Of a stretch of DNA of 64,000 bases, positions 16,979-25,651 are shown one piece after another. The stretch lies in contig CP082927.1 in NCBI GenBank assembly GCA_023038255.1, forward strand, positions 1,006,146-1,070,145, written 5' to 3'. Position 1 is the stretch's first letter. Each line of letters begins with the position of its first letter. Made by a program: the position numbers and the translations under genes. This stretch comes from Candidatus Peribacteria bacterium. Lineage in GTDB: Bacteria > Patescibacteriota > Gracilibacteria > Peribacterales > Peribacteraceae. Under the pieces are notes generated by a model. The model was not told the origin of the DNA and ran no database searches. It worked only from the letters and a program-made list of their open reading frames with translations.

Positions 16979-18221
16979 GAGGCACCATCTTCGTCTCTCC
17001 GGTGGTGCGGTCATGGACTTCCATGTTCTGCTCCGCAAGCGTTTTCGGTGAGACAAGGATGCGAACGGGCACCCCGATCAGATCGGCATCAGCAAGTTTG
17101 AATCCGACAGATGCATCAATACGGTCATCGAAGAGGACCTGCTTCCCCGCTTTCTCAAGCTGAGCAACGAGATCGGCTGCAATTTTGAATGCTTCATCGT
17201 CTTCGGTCTTTGCAACCGGGATAATGTGCACCACGGCTGGAGCAATATTCTGCGGCCACATGAGGCCTTTATCATCGGACATTGCCTCAGCAACAATGCC
17301 CATCAGGCGCGAGATACCGATGCCGTAACAGCCCATGATGGCAAGATTTTTGGAACCGTCCTGTGCACTAAATGAGAGATCGAACGCGGATGAAAACTTG
17401 GTCCCGAGTTTGAAAATGTTTGCTGCTTCGGACGCTTTTTCCTCACGGAATTCTGTGCCTCCTGTCACCGGACACACCGTCACACCTGCTTCGTAAATCT
17501 CTTTGTTCACTGCAATCCTCTTCCCCTGCTTTTCCGCGTCCACGCTGATGTAAATTACATCCTCACCGCTCGGCAATACCACCTGATATTCATGTGAATA
17601 CTTGGAAAATGTCCCACCGGACGCATAGGTCAGATACGTCACATCACTCAAGCCCAGACGCTCAAATACCTTGTCGTACGCACCCTGCACAATCTCGTAA
17701 TAGCGATCCAGATCTTCCTGCGACGTGTGGAAGGAATACAGATCTTTCATCAGGAATTCGCGGCCGCGGAGAATGCCGGACTTGGCACGCAGTTCGTTCC
17801 GGAATTTGGTCTGGATCTGATACGCAGCAAACGGCAGATCGCGGTAGGAATGCACGTACTGTGCGGCAATCGGCGTCACCAGTTCTTCATGTGTAGGATT
17901 CAGGGCATATTCGGAATCGTTGGCGGCAGGAACGTGGAACAGGACTTCAAACACCGCATGGTCCCAGCGGTTGGTCTTTTCCCAGTTCTCCTTTGGCGAC
18001 AGTGCGGACATCAGAATTTCCTGTCCGCCGATTGCGTCCATCTCCTCGCGCACAATCTGTTCGATGTGACGAAGCACTTTCAACCCGAGCGGCAGATACG
18101 AATAGGTACCAGCCATGGTCTTGTGGATGAAGCCACCGCGGACGAGCAGGTCCGCATTTTTGCTGGAGGCGTCACCGCGGGAATCCTTCGATGTTTTTGT
18201 GAAAAGCTGAGAGAGGCGCAT
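16950..18221 (-). CDS. proS: Prolyl-tRNA synthetase, short form without editing insert
   Basis: Charges tRNA-Pro. The class II core is clear: motif 2 region (FRNELRAKSG, GREFLMKDLYSFH), motif 3 (GCYGIGISRLMG), and an anticodon-binding domain (about 330-423). At 423 residues it lacks the roughly 180-residue INS editing domain found between motifs 2 and 3 in E. coli ProS. In that place only a short segment (about 205-265) remains. Loss of cis-editing is known for some bacteria; no trans-editing YbaK-type gene is visible in this window. A CATACT box lies 6 bases before the ATG. Confidence 0.96.
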   Translation of the reverse strand: MRLSQLFTKTSKDSRGDASSKNADLLVRGGFIHKTMAGTYSYLPLGLKVLRHIEQIVREEMDAIGGQEILMSALSPKENWEKTNRWDHAVFEVLFHVPAANDSEYALNPTHEELVTPIAAQYVHSYRDLPFAAYQIQTKFRNELRAKSGILRGREFLMKDLYSFHTSQEDLDRYYEIVQGAYDKVFERLGLSDVTYLTYASGGTFSKYSHEYQVVLPSGEDVIYISVDAEKQGKRIAVNKEIYEAGVTVCPVTGGTEFREEKASEAANIFKLGTKFSSAFDLSFSAQDGSKNLAIMGCYGIGISRLMGIVAEAMSDDKGLMWPQNIAPAVVHIIPVAKTEDDEAFKIAADLVAQLEKAGKQVLFDDRIDASVGFKLADADLIGVPVRILVSPKTLAEQNMEVHDRTTGETKMVPLSSAKSLFA

Positions 18222-18255
18222 AGGCAGAGTATGAATGAAGAATGGCGGATTGAGA

Positions 18256-18292
18256 ATAGGGGTTTAACGGTTTAAAAGTTGCAGGTTTAAAC
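18256..18292. repeat. Octamer-type repeat (GTTTAAAN words)
   Basis: GTTTAACG, GTTTAAAA, GTTGCAG, GTTTAAAC, GTTC in series. A related complementary series (AACTTTTAAACCTTCAAACC) lies at about 19188-19207, so the pair brackets the ABC ATPase gene. Confidence 0.5.
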
Positions 18293-18372
18293 GTTCTAAC
18301 ATGCAAACCTCCAAAGCATAAAACTCCGCAATTTTCGTGATCAAAGACCGCTCCCCTGCTATCGTGACTCTC

Positions 18373-19170
18373 ATGTCACCTATTATAGAAGCCAAAAACG
18401 TCACGAAGACCTTTAAGGATTTTACAGCCGTGAACGATATCTCCTTCTCCGTGGAAAAAGGGGAAATATTCGCATTTCTGGGTCCAAACGGTGCCGGCAA
18501 AACCACGACTATCAAAATGCTAACGACCCTGCTTCGACCAACAAAAGGGGAAGTGATGATTGACGGGCATAATCCCGTGCATGACCAAAGTGCAGCAAGA
18601 CGAGCATTCGGCATTGTATTTCAGGACCCGAGCCTGGATGGCGAGCTGACGGCCAAGGAGAACATGGAACTCCATGCAGCACTCTACAGCGTTCCACGCG
18701 CAGGCCGGGCAGCCCACATCCAGGAACTCCTCACATTCGTGGAGCTCTGGGATCGCAAAGACAGCCTCGTGAAAGAATTCTCCGGGGGAATGAAACGCCG
18801 TCTGGAGATTGCCCGCAGTTTACTGCATCACCCGAAAGTCTTATTCCTCGATGAGCCGACTATCGGACTCGATCCGCAGACCAGAAATCACCTGTGGGAC
18901 TATGTGCAGAAACTCAACAAAGAAGAAGGCATCACGGTATTTTTGACCACGCACTACATGGAAGAAGCAGCCAAAGTCGCCACCCGGATTGCGATTATCG
19001 ACCACGGAACAATCATTGCCGTTGGTTCCTCAGCAGATCTGCAAAAGCAGACCGAAACCACCAACCTCGAAGACGCATTCCTGAAGCTCACCGGCAACGC
19101 CATCCGTGACGAAGCGGCCAGTTCCGCCCAGAATATGCGCGACATGCGCCGCGCCTGGGGCCGTCATTAA
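18373..19170 (+). CDS. ABC transporter ATP-binding protein (DrrA-like exporter type)
   Basis: 265 residues. Walker A GPNGAGKTTT, Q-loop VFQDPSLD, signature FSGGMKRRLEIARS, Walker B LFLDEPTIGLDPQTR and H-loop LTTHYMEEA are all intact. The sequence is typical of the daunorubicin-resistance/ABC-2 export group. The open frame begins at 18337, but the family N-terminus (MSPIIEAKNVTKTF) starts at 18373. The permease gene follows 44 bases downstream, so the pair forms an exporter of unknown substrate. Confidence 0.93.
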   Translation: MSPIIEAKNVTKTFKDFTAVNDISFSVEKGEIFAFLGPNGAGKTTTIKMLTTLLRPTKGEVMIDGHNPVHDQSAARRAFGIVFQDPSLDGELTAKENMELHAALYSVPRAGRAAHIQELLTFVELWDRKDSLVKEFSGGMKRRLEIARSLLHHPKVLFLDEPTIGLDPQTRNHLWDYVQKLNKEEGITVFLTTHYMEEAAKVATRIAIIDHGTIIAVGSSADLQKQTETTNLEDAFLKLTGNAIRDEAASSAQNMRDMRRAWGRH

Positions 19171-19214
19171 TTTCCTACAGTAACCTTTCAACTTTTAAAC
19201 CTTCAAACCTCGTC

Positions 19215-19961
19215 ATGGGTACCATCTACATCCTCTGGCTCCGGCAACTCAAACGCTACGTCCGCTCGAAGTCGCGCATTATAGGATCTCTCGGTCAGCC
19301 GCTCCTCTTCCTGCTCGCACTCGGCTACGGCTTGGGCCCTGTCTTTGAGCAAGCTGGTCAGGGAAGTTACGTGCAGTTCATCGCCCCGGGCGTGATTTCC
19401 ATGAGCGTTCTTTTTATGGCGGTCTTTGGAGGAATTGAGATTATCTGGGATAGACAATTCGGGTTTCTGAAAGAGACGCTTGTCGCTCCGGTACCACGCT
19501 GGCAGATCATGCTTGGCCGCACACTCGGTGGCGCAACGGTCGCGGTCATACAGGGATTGATTATTTTTGTTATTACCATCATTGCAGGATTCCGCCCGGA
19601 AAGCTGGGCACTGCTGCCGCTGGCATTCCTGTTTATTACACTGCTCGCACTTCTTTTCACTGCCATGGGAACCGCGATTGCCTGTCTACTCGAAGACATG
19701 CAGGCCTTCCCGATCATCATGAACTTCCTCGTCATGCCGATCTTCTTCCTGAGTGGTGCCATCTTCCCGCTCAGTAACCTCCCCGGCCCCATCGCCATCC
19801 TCACCAAAATCAATCCGCTCAGTTACGGCGTCGACGGCCTGCGCGGCGCATTAACGGGTGCCCTGGAATTCAGTTACAGCTTAGATATTACGGTCCTGGT
19901 GGTTGTGACGGCCATTATCCTGGCTATCGGAACCTGGTTGTTCTCCAGAATCCAGGTCTAA
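19215..19961 (+). CDS. ABC-2 type transporter permease (DrrB-like)
   Basis: 248 residues with six predicted membrane helices and the family signature IMNFLVMPIFFLSGAIFPLSNLP split over helices 5-6; the N-terminus (WLRQLKRYVRSKSRI) is cytoplasmic. It pairs with the ATPase just upstream to export a drug, lipid or glycan. The gene starts right after a TTTAAACC-type repeat. Confidence 0.93.
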   Translation: MGTIYILWLRQLKRYVRSKSRIIGSLGQPLLFLLALGYGLGPVFEQAGQGSYVQFIAPGVISMSVLFMAVFGGIEIIWDRQFGFLKETLVAPVPRWQIMLGRTLGGATVAVIQGLIIFVITIIAGFRPESWALLPLAFLFITLLALLFTAMGTAIACLLEDMQAFPIIMNFLVMPIFFLSGAIFPLSNLPGPIAILTKINPLSYGVDGLRGALTGALEFSYSLDITVLVVVTAIILAIGTWLFSRIQV

Positions 19962-20105
19962 ATCAAGGAGAGACGACACAGCAGTATGGGCTCCATGACG
20001 AATGCCTTGAGTGGAGGACAGATCTAATAACGCATATTCGCGACATGCGGCTTCCAATTGCAGCATAGCATCGTATATTCCATCAGCTGCAGACGATTCA
20101 ACCAT
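19881..20105 (-). CDS. Possible small antisense-overlapping protein
   Basis: A 74-codon frame whose first 48 codons lie in the gap after the permease gene and whose last part runs antisense through the permease 3' end. The N-terminal part (MVESSAADGIYDAMLQLEAA) has plausible composition, the rest less so. It may be a real small gene or a remnant. No promoter stands out. Confidence 0.25.
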   Translation of the reverse strand: MVESSAADGIYDAMLQLEAACREYALLDLSSTQGIRHGAHTAVSSLLDLDLDSGEQPGSDSQDNGRHNHQDRNI

Positions 20106-20148
20106 AATATCGAATGGGAAACAGTATGATAAAGACTATACAATTTTT

Positions 20149-20952
20149 CTAAAAAAGAAGAGTCCAGAACACCAGCGCGATCACAATCCTATACACCCCA
20201 AACGCCACAAACGTATGCTTCTTCACGTACCCGAGCAACCACTTGATGCTGATGAGTGCGACGATGAATGATGTGACAAACCCAATTGCCAGTAATCCCG
20301 ACTGATCAAACGACATCTCATCGCTGTGCTTCACCATCGACAGAACCGTCGCCGCAAGCATGGTCGGGACAGCAAGCACGAACGAGAAATCAACGATAGC
20401 TTTGCGGCTGATACCAAAGAGCATACCGCCAACAATCGTGGCGCCGCTCCGGGAGACACCCGGGACTACGGCAAGCGCCTGACAGAGTCCGACAAGGAAC
20501 GCTTGTTTGTAACTCATGGTGCTCATATCGGCGACATCTTTCGGTGATGGTTTACTTGTCGGGCGTAGCTCAGAGAGCGAAGACTGATGAAGCTTTTCAA
20601 AGGCGATGAGAATCAATCCACCAATGAACAGCGACCAGAGAATGGTTGGGATATTTTCAAAGAGAACATTGCGGATAATGCGCTCCAGCAAAAAGCCGAT
20701 GATGGCGGTTGGAATAAATGCGACGATGATTCTGAGCATCACATCTTTGCGGATAAGCAGTGATCGCCAGTAGACAACAACTACGGAAAGGATGGCACCG
20801 AGCTGAATCACCACTTCAAAGGTTTTCAAAAACTCCGTCTGCTCCAGTTTTAAAAGAGCGGATGTGAGAATGAGATGCGCGGTGGAACTGATCGGCAAAA
20901 ATTCCGAAAAACCTTCGACAATTCCGAGAAGCAAAGCGTGGAGTACAGTCAT
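20149..20952 (-). CDS. uppP: Undecaprenyl-diphosphatase
   Basis: Recycles the undecaprenyl carrier for peptidoglycan and glycan synthesis by removing a phosphate. 267 residues with about eight helices. The family motifs are intact: EGFSEFLPISSTAHL near the N-terminus and GVSRSGATIVGG in the middle. It follows the LCP gene on the same strand, which fits a wall-assembly group. The ATG is 6 bases after a TATGAT -10 box whose -35 (TTGCAG) is formed by the last codons of the LCP gene, so its own transcript is probably leaderless. Confidence 0.95.
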   Translation of the reverse strand: MTVLHALLLGIVEGFSEFLPISSTAHLILTSALLKLEQTEFLKTFEVVIQLGAILSVVVVYWRSLLIRKDVMLRIIVAFIPTAIIGFLLERIIRNVLFENIPTILWSLFIGGLILIAFEKLHQSSLSELRPTSKPSPKDVADMSTMSYKQAFLVGLCQALAVVPGVSRSGATIVGGMLFGISRKAIVDFSFVLAVPTMLAATVLSMVKHSDEMSFDQSGLLAIGFVTSFIVALISIKWLLGYVKKHTFVAFGVYRIVIALVFWTLLF

Positions 20953-20958
20953 GCAGCG

Positions 20959-20988
20959 ATCATACGCTTCGAAGAAGACTTACTGCAA
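20959..20988 (-). promoter_or_regulatory. Leaderless-type promoter of uppP
   Basis: On the minus strand TTGCAG (20983-20988), an 18-base spacer, then TATGAT (20959-20964), then 6 bases to the ATG. The predicted start of transcription coincides with the start codon. Confidence 0.5.
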
Positions 20989-22425
20989 AGCGGCGCCTGT
21001 TCCAACCAATGTCTGGAACGGCTGATATTTGAAATCTTTTCCAAGCACAATCCGCACAATGCTGCCGGTCGCGGTCGCATCAGTCGGGCTCTGCTGGGAG
21101 ACATCCATGTTGAGGAGTCCGCCAAAGAACCCTGCCATCTGCTTGTCGACGCTGTTCGTGAAGATGATAAATGATGCAGGCACATTGACGGTCTGTGTTT
21201 TGCCGGTTGTTTTCGGCGGCTTCGGTGCCTCACCAACCCTAAAGCCGTAGCGACGGAGCTCGTTCTCCAGGCGGTTTGCTGCAAGGGCAGTGGCAGAAAC
21301 ATTCACCACCTGCACTTCTGCTTTGCTGAGGTAAAGGGCGCGCTGGTAGACAAGGAATCCGGCAAACGTGCGCATCTGCCCCCAACCGGTTTTGTCAGTC
21401 GGAAGCACCGTCGGCACCAGCACACTCGCGCCTTCATACAGCGCAGGATCCGGGGCATACACAAATCCTCCGGCCTGTGCCGGAATGTAGTCACCACCGG
21501 CATTGTAATTCACCTGCATGCGTATCAGATTCTCCATGGAAAGCTCAGACCCGATCTGCGTGATGCCAAGCAGTTCCTGTGTAGTAAACGTTGTGTCGAG
21601 ATGATTCACGACATTCTTCAAAAGAGCAGAAACAGAACTGATCTGCTCAAGGCGACTCATCGTCTGCACCTTTGCGGAGAGTGCCTGCAACAACTGCTGC
21701 TGGCGTGCGGAACGGTCGAAGTCTGTACTACCGTGACGGCTACGGGCAAAACGGAGAGCGGTCTCACCATCCAGGTGCTGCAGTCCGGCATCAAGCTCAA
21801 ACAGTCCCACTTCGTTTTCCCCGACGGGATACGAGTAGTCCATAATCTTTTTCGCCACGTCCACATCAACTCCGCCAAGCGCATCAACGGTATTCACAAA
21901 TGCCGTGAAGTCCGCCTTCACCACACCGTGCACCTCTACTCCAAGCTTCTCCCCCATCTCCTCTCCCACAGCCTGCAATGCCAGGCGAGAGAGATCTTTG
22001 TCGCTCAATGTTTTGTCTTTTCTCTTGAGTGCCTGTTTCGCAAAAAAGTAGAGCGTATTGATACGACCGTCTGGAGTATTTTTATTGCCGGTGAGGTAGA
22101 GGTCACGCGGAATACTGAGCAGGACCGCACTCCGTGTTCCGGGATCAATGCTCGCAATCATCATCGTATCTGTCAGGTCGGCACCGTCATGATTTTTGTC
22201 TCCGACTCCAAGCAGAAGAATGTTTGTAAATCCGTATGAATCCTGAGGAGGTGCCGCTCCGGCTACCATCAACACGCCGCGCATGGCGGCGACTCTCAGG
22301 GGGCTAATGGTCACTATCAGTGTCAGTAGGAACAGAAAGATGGCAAACGCGGCAAGCGTCAGCGCAACGATCCGGCCAAGAAGCGGAAACACAGTAAACG
22401 ATGCGGAATCCTGGGGTGTCGTCAT
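20980..22425 (-). CDS. LytR-CpsA-Psr (LCP) family protein with C-terminal LytR_C domain
   Basis: LCP enzymes ligate undecaprenyl-linked glycopolymers to peptidoglycan outside the membrane. About 481 residues: one N-terminal membrane helix (about 18-42), LCP catalytic domain (about 65-250, with TDTMMIASIDP, SIPRDLYL, ALRFARSRHGSTDFDRSARQ), then a LytR_C domain (about 365-470, VQVVNVSATALAANRLENEL). The open frame reaches 22494, but MTTPQDSASF at 22425 gives a normal short cytoplasmic N-terminus. It is divergent from the sigma-factor gene. Its neighbour uppP also serves the carrier-lipid cycle. Confidence 0.93.
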   Translation of the reverse strand: MTTPQDSASFTVFPLLGRIVALTLAAFAIFLFLLTLIVTISPLRVAAMRGVLMVAGAAPPQDSYGFTNILLLGVGDKNHDGADLTDTMMIASIDPGTRSAVLLSIPRDLYLTGNKNTPDGRINTLYFFAKQALKRKDKTLSDKDLSRLALQAVGEEMGEKLGVEVHGVVKADFTAFVNTVDALGGVDVDVAKKIMDYSYPVGENEVGLFELDAGLQHLDGETALRFARSRHGSTDFDRSARQQQLLQALSAKVQTMSRLEQISSVSALLKNVVNHLDTTFTTQELLGITQIGSELSMENLIRMQVNYNAGGDYIPAQAGGFVYAPDPALYEGASVLVPTVLPTDKTGWGQMRTFAGFLVYQRALYLSKAEVQVVNVSATALAANRLENELRRYGFRVGEAPKPPKTTGKTQTVNVPASFIIFTNSVDKQMAGFFGGLLNMDVSQQSPTDATATGSIVRIVLGKDFKYQPFQTLVGTGAALQ

Positions 22426-22504
22426 GGGAGTGGTCACTCTAGCAGAAACAAGGAAAAATCGCAGCAGAAAGCCCGAAAAACACATCAAAAACAATAAGGA
22501 ATTG

Positions 22505-22513
22505 TGCTACAAT
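22505..22513 (+). promoter_or_regulatory. Extended -10 promoter of the first ECF sigma gene
   Basis: TGCTACAAT, extended -10. The upstream ATG at 22512 overlaps this box, so the functional start codon is more likely ATG 22533. Confidence 0.5.
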
Positions 22514-22532
22514 GCCCGCTCCAGCCTTCCTT

Positions 22533-23045
22533 ATGATTATCCGCGCTACCAGTAACGCAGAAGAAGACTTCGCCAAGGCATTCGCGGAGTACCATGATGA
22601 GATTTTCCGTCATTGCCATTTTATTGTGTTTAATCGCGAATTGGCGCTGGAAATCATGCAGGACGCCTTCATGAAGACGTGGGAATACATCGCGAAAGGC
22701 AATGATATCGACAATGTCCGGGCCTTTTTATACCGCACCGCATCCAACCTTTGCTTCAATTATAAGCGCAAGAAAACCGAAGCCTCGCTCGAAGCATTGC
22801 AGGAAGAAGGCTACGATCCCCCGTCGGAAGATGAGCGCCTGAAACGTGATGTAGTAGCGGAAGAAGAGGTTATGACAGTCCTGAAGAGGATAGAAGAGCC
22901 CTACCGCACCGCAGTCAGCATGCGCTATATCCAGGGCCTGTCCCCGGCGGAAATCGCAGAAATCCTTGATGAATCGGCCAATACGGTCTCTGTACGCATT
23001 ACCAGAGGCGTGAAACAGCTGCGTACCCTCATGCCCCATGGATAA
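22533..23045 (+). CDS. ECF-type RNA polymerase sigma factor
   Basis: 170 residues. Region 2 (about 12-80: FAEYHDEIFRHCHFIV, then EIMQDAFMKTWEYI) and region 4 (about 112-165: YRTAVSMRYIQGLSPAEIAEILDESANTVSVRITRGVK split by the helix-turn-helix) are intact; region 3 is absent, as in ECF factors. The end overlaps the start of the DUF5667 gene by 8 bases, the usual arrangement for a sigma factor and its membrane regulator. Confidence 0.93.
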   Translation: MIIRATSNAEEDFAKAFAEYHDEIFRHCHFIVFNRELALEIMQDAFMKTWEYIAKGNDIDNVRAFLYRTASNLCFNYKRKKTEASLEALQEEGYDPPSEDERLKRDVVAEEEVMTVLKRIEEPYRTAVSMRYIQGLSPAEIAEILDESANTVSVRITRGVKQLRTLMPHG

Positions 23046-24312
23046 GCTGGATGCATTTTTTGATCCGGCAAAAAAGGTCTGCCTGAGCGAAGCAGAGCTG
23101 TCCGCGTGCCGGGTACAGCTGATGCAGAAAATTGAAGAAAACCCTGTAAGAGATGCACAGAAGGCGTGTCCTACAGAGCATATGACAGACTTCGATCCCT
23201 CCCTTGTGCGCTCCGCGCAGACCGTCCGCCTCAGCACTGAGGAATCGAGCCGTGTCGAAAAAACCCTGTTCGCCTTCATGAAAGACCACCCGGTGGATAT
23301 GGCAGCAGCTGTAAAAAAACGCGAACGGGCGGAGGCATCTACGGGGCTCTTCTCGCTGTTCTCCTTCCGCTATAGCTCGGCACTGGCAGCAGTGCTGATC
23401 CTGGTTCTCGGAACGGGAAGTTTGTCCTATGCCGCAGAATCCGCTCTGCCTGGAGAAGCCCTCTACTCTGTCAAAATCCACGTGAACGAAAAAGTGCAGA
23501 CCGCACTCGCCATCACACCGGAAGCAAAGGCGTACTGGGAAGCAAAGCGTGCGGAGCGCCGTGTGAAAGAGGCAAAGCGTCTTGCAGAGACGGGACGCCT
23601 CACACCGGAAAAGAATGACACGCTGATTGTCGCCTTCAACACGCATATCGCGAACAGCCATACGAACATTCAGAAAGTCGCCGATGAGGGAAACCGCGAA
23701 CGCGCGGAGGAGATCGGCAGAAAAACGGAGAGAGTCCTGCGCGAGCAGGTCACCGTCCTCCTGCACGATGACGCCATTGCGATGATGGCGGAAAACGTCC
23801 AGCGTGCTGCAGACAAAACCGTCATGCTCGATTCATCCATCCGCAATGCGATTGCTATGAATGCGTCGTCATCCGATCCTATGGCTACCGGTATGATGAT
23901 GGCATCTTCTCATACGGCCATCGGTACGAGCTCATCATCTTCATCCAAGCATGCACAGATTGCAGTCAATCTCACAGTCGGTGCCGAGCAGCTCCGCCAG
24001 AAGACCGCACATGAACTGACAAAAATGCATATCGACGGCGGCGCTCAGGTCAGTGTCGGCCCTGATGCATCTGTCACACTCATGCAGACAAGCGCACTGA
24101 CAAAGAGGGCTGCATCGTCCAGCATTACCTCCGGTAGCGGTAGTTCGTCCCCGAAGAATACCTCATCCCTGACCGTCCAGAGTGCTGCATCTGCGGGTAT
24201 CGATATTCATGTGTCATCATCCCAGGGCACCCCGATCCGCGTCGACATTCAGACTGACGGCAGTATTGATGTAGAGATTGTCAGCCCGAAAAAAGAAGAT
24301 CCTATCCAGTAA
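23038..24312 (+). CDS. DUF5667 membrane protein, probable anti-sigma factor
   Basis: 424 residues. A cytoplasmic N-terminal part (1-110), one membrane helix (about 112-132), then an external DUF5667 domain (about 133-235: LPGEALYSVKIHVNEKVQ, YWEAKRAERRVKEA) and a Ser/Ala-rich C-terminal region with few charges (about 285-424). Overlap with the sigma gene supports a regulator that holds the sigma factor at the membrane. The tail (SSSSSKH, SSSITSGSGSSS) looks like an exported low-complexity linker with a short beta-rich end. Confidence 0.85.
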   Translation: MDKLDAFFDPAKKVCLSEAELSACRVQLMQKIEENPVRDAQKACPTEHMTDFDPSLVRSAQTVRLSTEESSRVEKTLFAFMKDHPVDMAAAVKKRERAEASTGLFSLFSFRYSSALAAVLILVLGTGSLSYAAESALPGEALYSVKIHVNEKVQTALAITPEAKAYWEAKRAERRVKEAKRLAETGRLTPEKNDTLIVAFNTHIANSHTNIQKVADEGNRERAEEIGRKTERVLREQVTVLLHDDAIAMMAENVQRAADKTVMLDSSIRNAIAMNASSSDPMATGMMMASSHTAIGTSSSSSSKHAQIAVNLTVGAEQLRQKTAHELTKMHIDGGAQVSVGPDASVTLMQTSALTKRAASSSITSGSGSSSPKNTSSLTVQSAASAGIDIHVSSSQGTPIRVDIQTDGSIDVEIVSPKKEDPIQ

Positions 24313-24377
24313 ATCTGGTAGGGAAAGGCCAACACTGTGATAGACTGCATTGTTGTACCTTCTTTCCCTTTCTCAAC

Positions 24378-24758
24378 ATGCAGGCATTTGATGCATTCTT
24401 CCTCTCGTACGGAAGCTACGGCGTACTGGCTCTTCGCCTCGCAATCGCTGTAATTTTTCTGTACCACGGTTCCAAGAAGCTCGGGAACATTACATCGTTT
24501 ATGGGCTTCATCGGCATTTGTGAAATGCTCGGCGGCCTCGCGCTGCTCTTCGGATTTTTGACCCAGCTTGCGAGCCTGGGACTCGGCATCATCATGATCG
24601 GCGCTATCTACAAGAAGACACAGGAATGGCATGTCCCCTTCTCCGCCATGGATAAAATGGGCTGGGAGTTTGATGTTGCCCTGCTCGGTGGCTGTCTGGC
24701 ACTCCTTACGCTGGGCGCAGGCACTATCAGTGTCGATTCCATGTTCCTCGGTCTATAA
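24378..24758 (+). CDS. DoxX family membrane protein
   Basis: 126 residues, four membrane helices. DoxX features are visible: LALRLAIAVIFLYHGSKKL at the first helix, GICEMLGGLALLFGFLTQ at the second, and a final AGTISVDS. Family members are small quinone-pool or redox-linked membrane proteins; the exact reaction here is unknown. The next small gene starts 18 bases downstream and is probably co-transcribed. Confidence 0.9.
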   Translation: MQAFDAFFLSYGSYGVLALRLAIAVIFLYHGSKKLGNITSFMGFIGICEMLGGLALLFGFLTQLASLGLGIIMIGAIYKKTQEWHVPFSAMDKMGWEFDVALLGGCLALLTLGAGTISVDSMFLGL

Positions 24759-24776
24759 TCCTTTCTTTGTTGATCC

Positions 24777-24977
24777 ATGCCCAAAGACCAGACCATCGAA
24801 CTGCTGACCGAGATCCGCGATATCCTGAAAGCCAATCAGGAGTCATTGATGCATAGCAAAAAAGCGCAGCAGCGGTCTCTTGTCCTGAAGATTGTGTTCA
24901 ATACCGCCATTGTGATCTTCGTCGGCTTTGCGACGTATTATTACTATCACACGCTGGTCTCACAGTTTGGCGGATAA
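24777..24977 (+). CDS. Small single-pass membrane protein
   Basis: 66 residues: an amphipathic helix (TIELLTEIRDILKANQESL) followed by one membrane helix (about 38-60, FNTAIVIFVGFATYYYYH). No family recognised. It follows doxX closely and ends before a strong terminator. Confidence 0.7.
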   Translation: MPKDQTIELLTEIRDILKANQESLMHSKKAQQRSLVLKIVFNTAIVIFVGFATYYYYHTLVSQFGG

Positions 24978-24993
24978 CCACCCATGTACTTCA

Positions 24994-25027
24994 AAAAAAC
25001 GGACGCCCTGACCTGACGTCCGTTTTT
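24994..25027. terminator. Bidirectional terminator
   Basis: AAAAACGGACG pairs with CGTCCGTTTTT around a short loop, with A and T runs on both sides. It separates the plus-strand small membrane gene from the convergent cupredoxin gene. Confidence 0.85.
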
Positions 25028-25041
25028 GATGATTGTACGTA

Positions 25042-25542
25042 TTATTCCTCGACGATGATTGTTCCCGTCATATCGCGGTGACCCGATCCGCATGGAACGC
25101 TGCACTTGAAGGTAAAGGTTCCGGCACGATCTGTCGGGATGACAATATCTTTGGTCTCTCCCGGTTCAATACGCACATTGAGTCCGAGGTCAGTGGATCC
25201 GAATCCGTGTGTACCGGATTTGGCTGTGAGACGGACTACCACTTTCTCCCCTTTCTTCACAGTGATGGTATTCGGGGAAAAGACGAAATCTTCAACCGAC
25301 ATGGTAATAATGCGGGCACCTGCTGTCACAGCGGCGGATGCGGCGGCAGAACTGGCAGCCTCTTCTTCCGAAGACGTCGCAGCGGCACTGCTATCATGTG
25401 AGGAGTCTGAGTGATTCGTATCCATTATGGAATGATCCGTGGATGAGATGGCAGACGAATCCGATGTACCGTTACTGGCAGCGGGGGCACAGGCACTGAG
25501 AAGCACCAGTGCAACAACAGACAGGGGCGTGATTTTCTTCAT
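25042..25542 (-). CDS. Lipoprotein with a CuA-type cupredoxin domain
   Basis: 166 residues. A lipoprotein signal (LVLLSAC lipobox at about 12-18) is followed by a Ser/Asp/His/Ala linker (20-75) and a cupredoxin domain (about 78-166). The C-terminal copper loop reads C-S-V-P-C-G-S-G-H-R-D-M, matching the CuA pattern CxxxCxxxHxxM of cytochrome oxidase subunit II and nitrous oxide reductase; an upstream histidine in SGTHGFG would be the remaining ligand. No oxidase genes are nearby. Divergent and adjacent to the CopC-CopD fusion, it may carry copper or electrons; that role is inference. ATG 25542 is chosen over an upstream in-frame ATG to give a proper signal. Confidence 0.85.
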   Translation of the reverse strand: MKKITPLSVVALVLLSACAPAASNGTSDSSAISSTDHSIMDTNHSDSSHDSSAAATSSEEEAASSAAASAAVTAGARIITMSVEDFVFSPNTITVKKGEKVVVRLTAKSGTHGFGSTDLGLNVRIEPGETKDIVIPTDRAGTFTFKCSVPCGSGHRDMTGTIIVEE

Positions 25543-25651
25543 ACAGATGGGGAAAATACTAGGAACCCATTTTATCATGTCGCCACAAGATGCTCTACGA
25601 AAAGATGCGCGATTTTTCTGTGGAACATCCTGTATGATCGGTCACACTCCC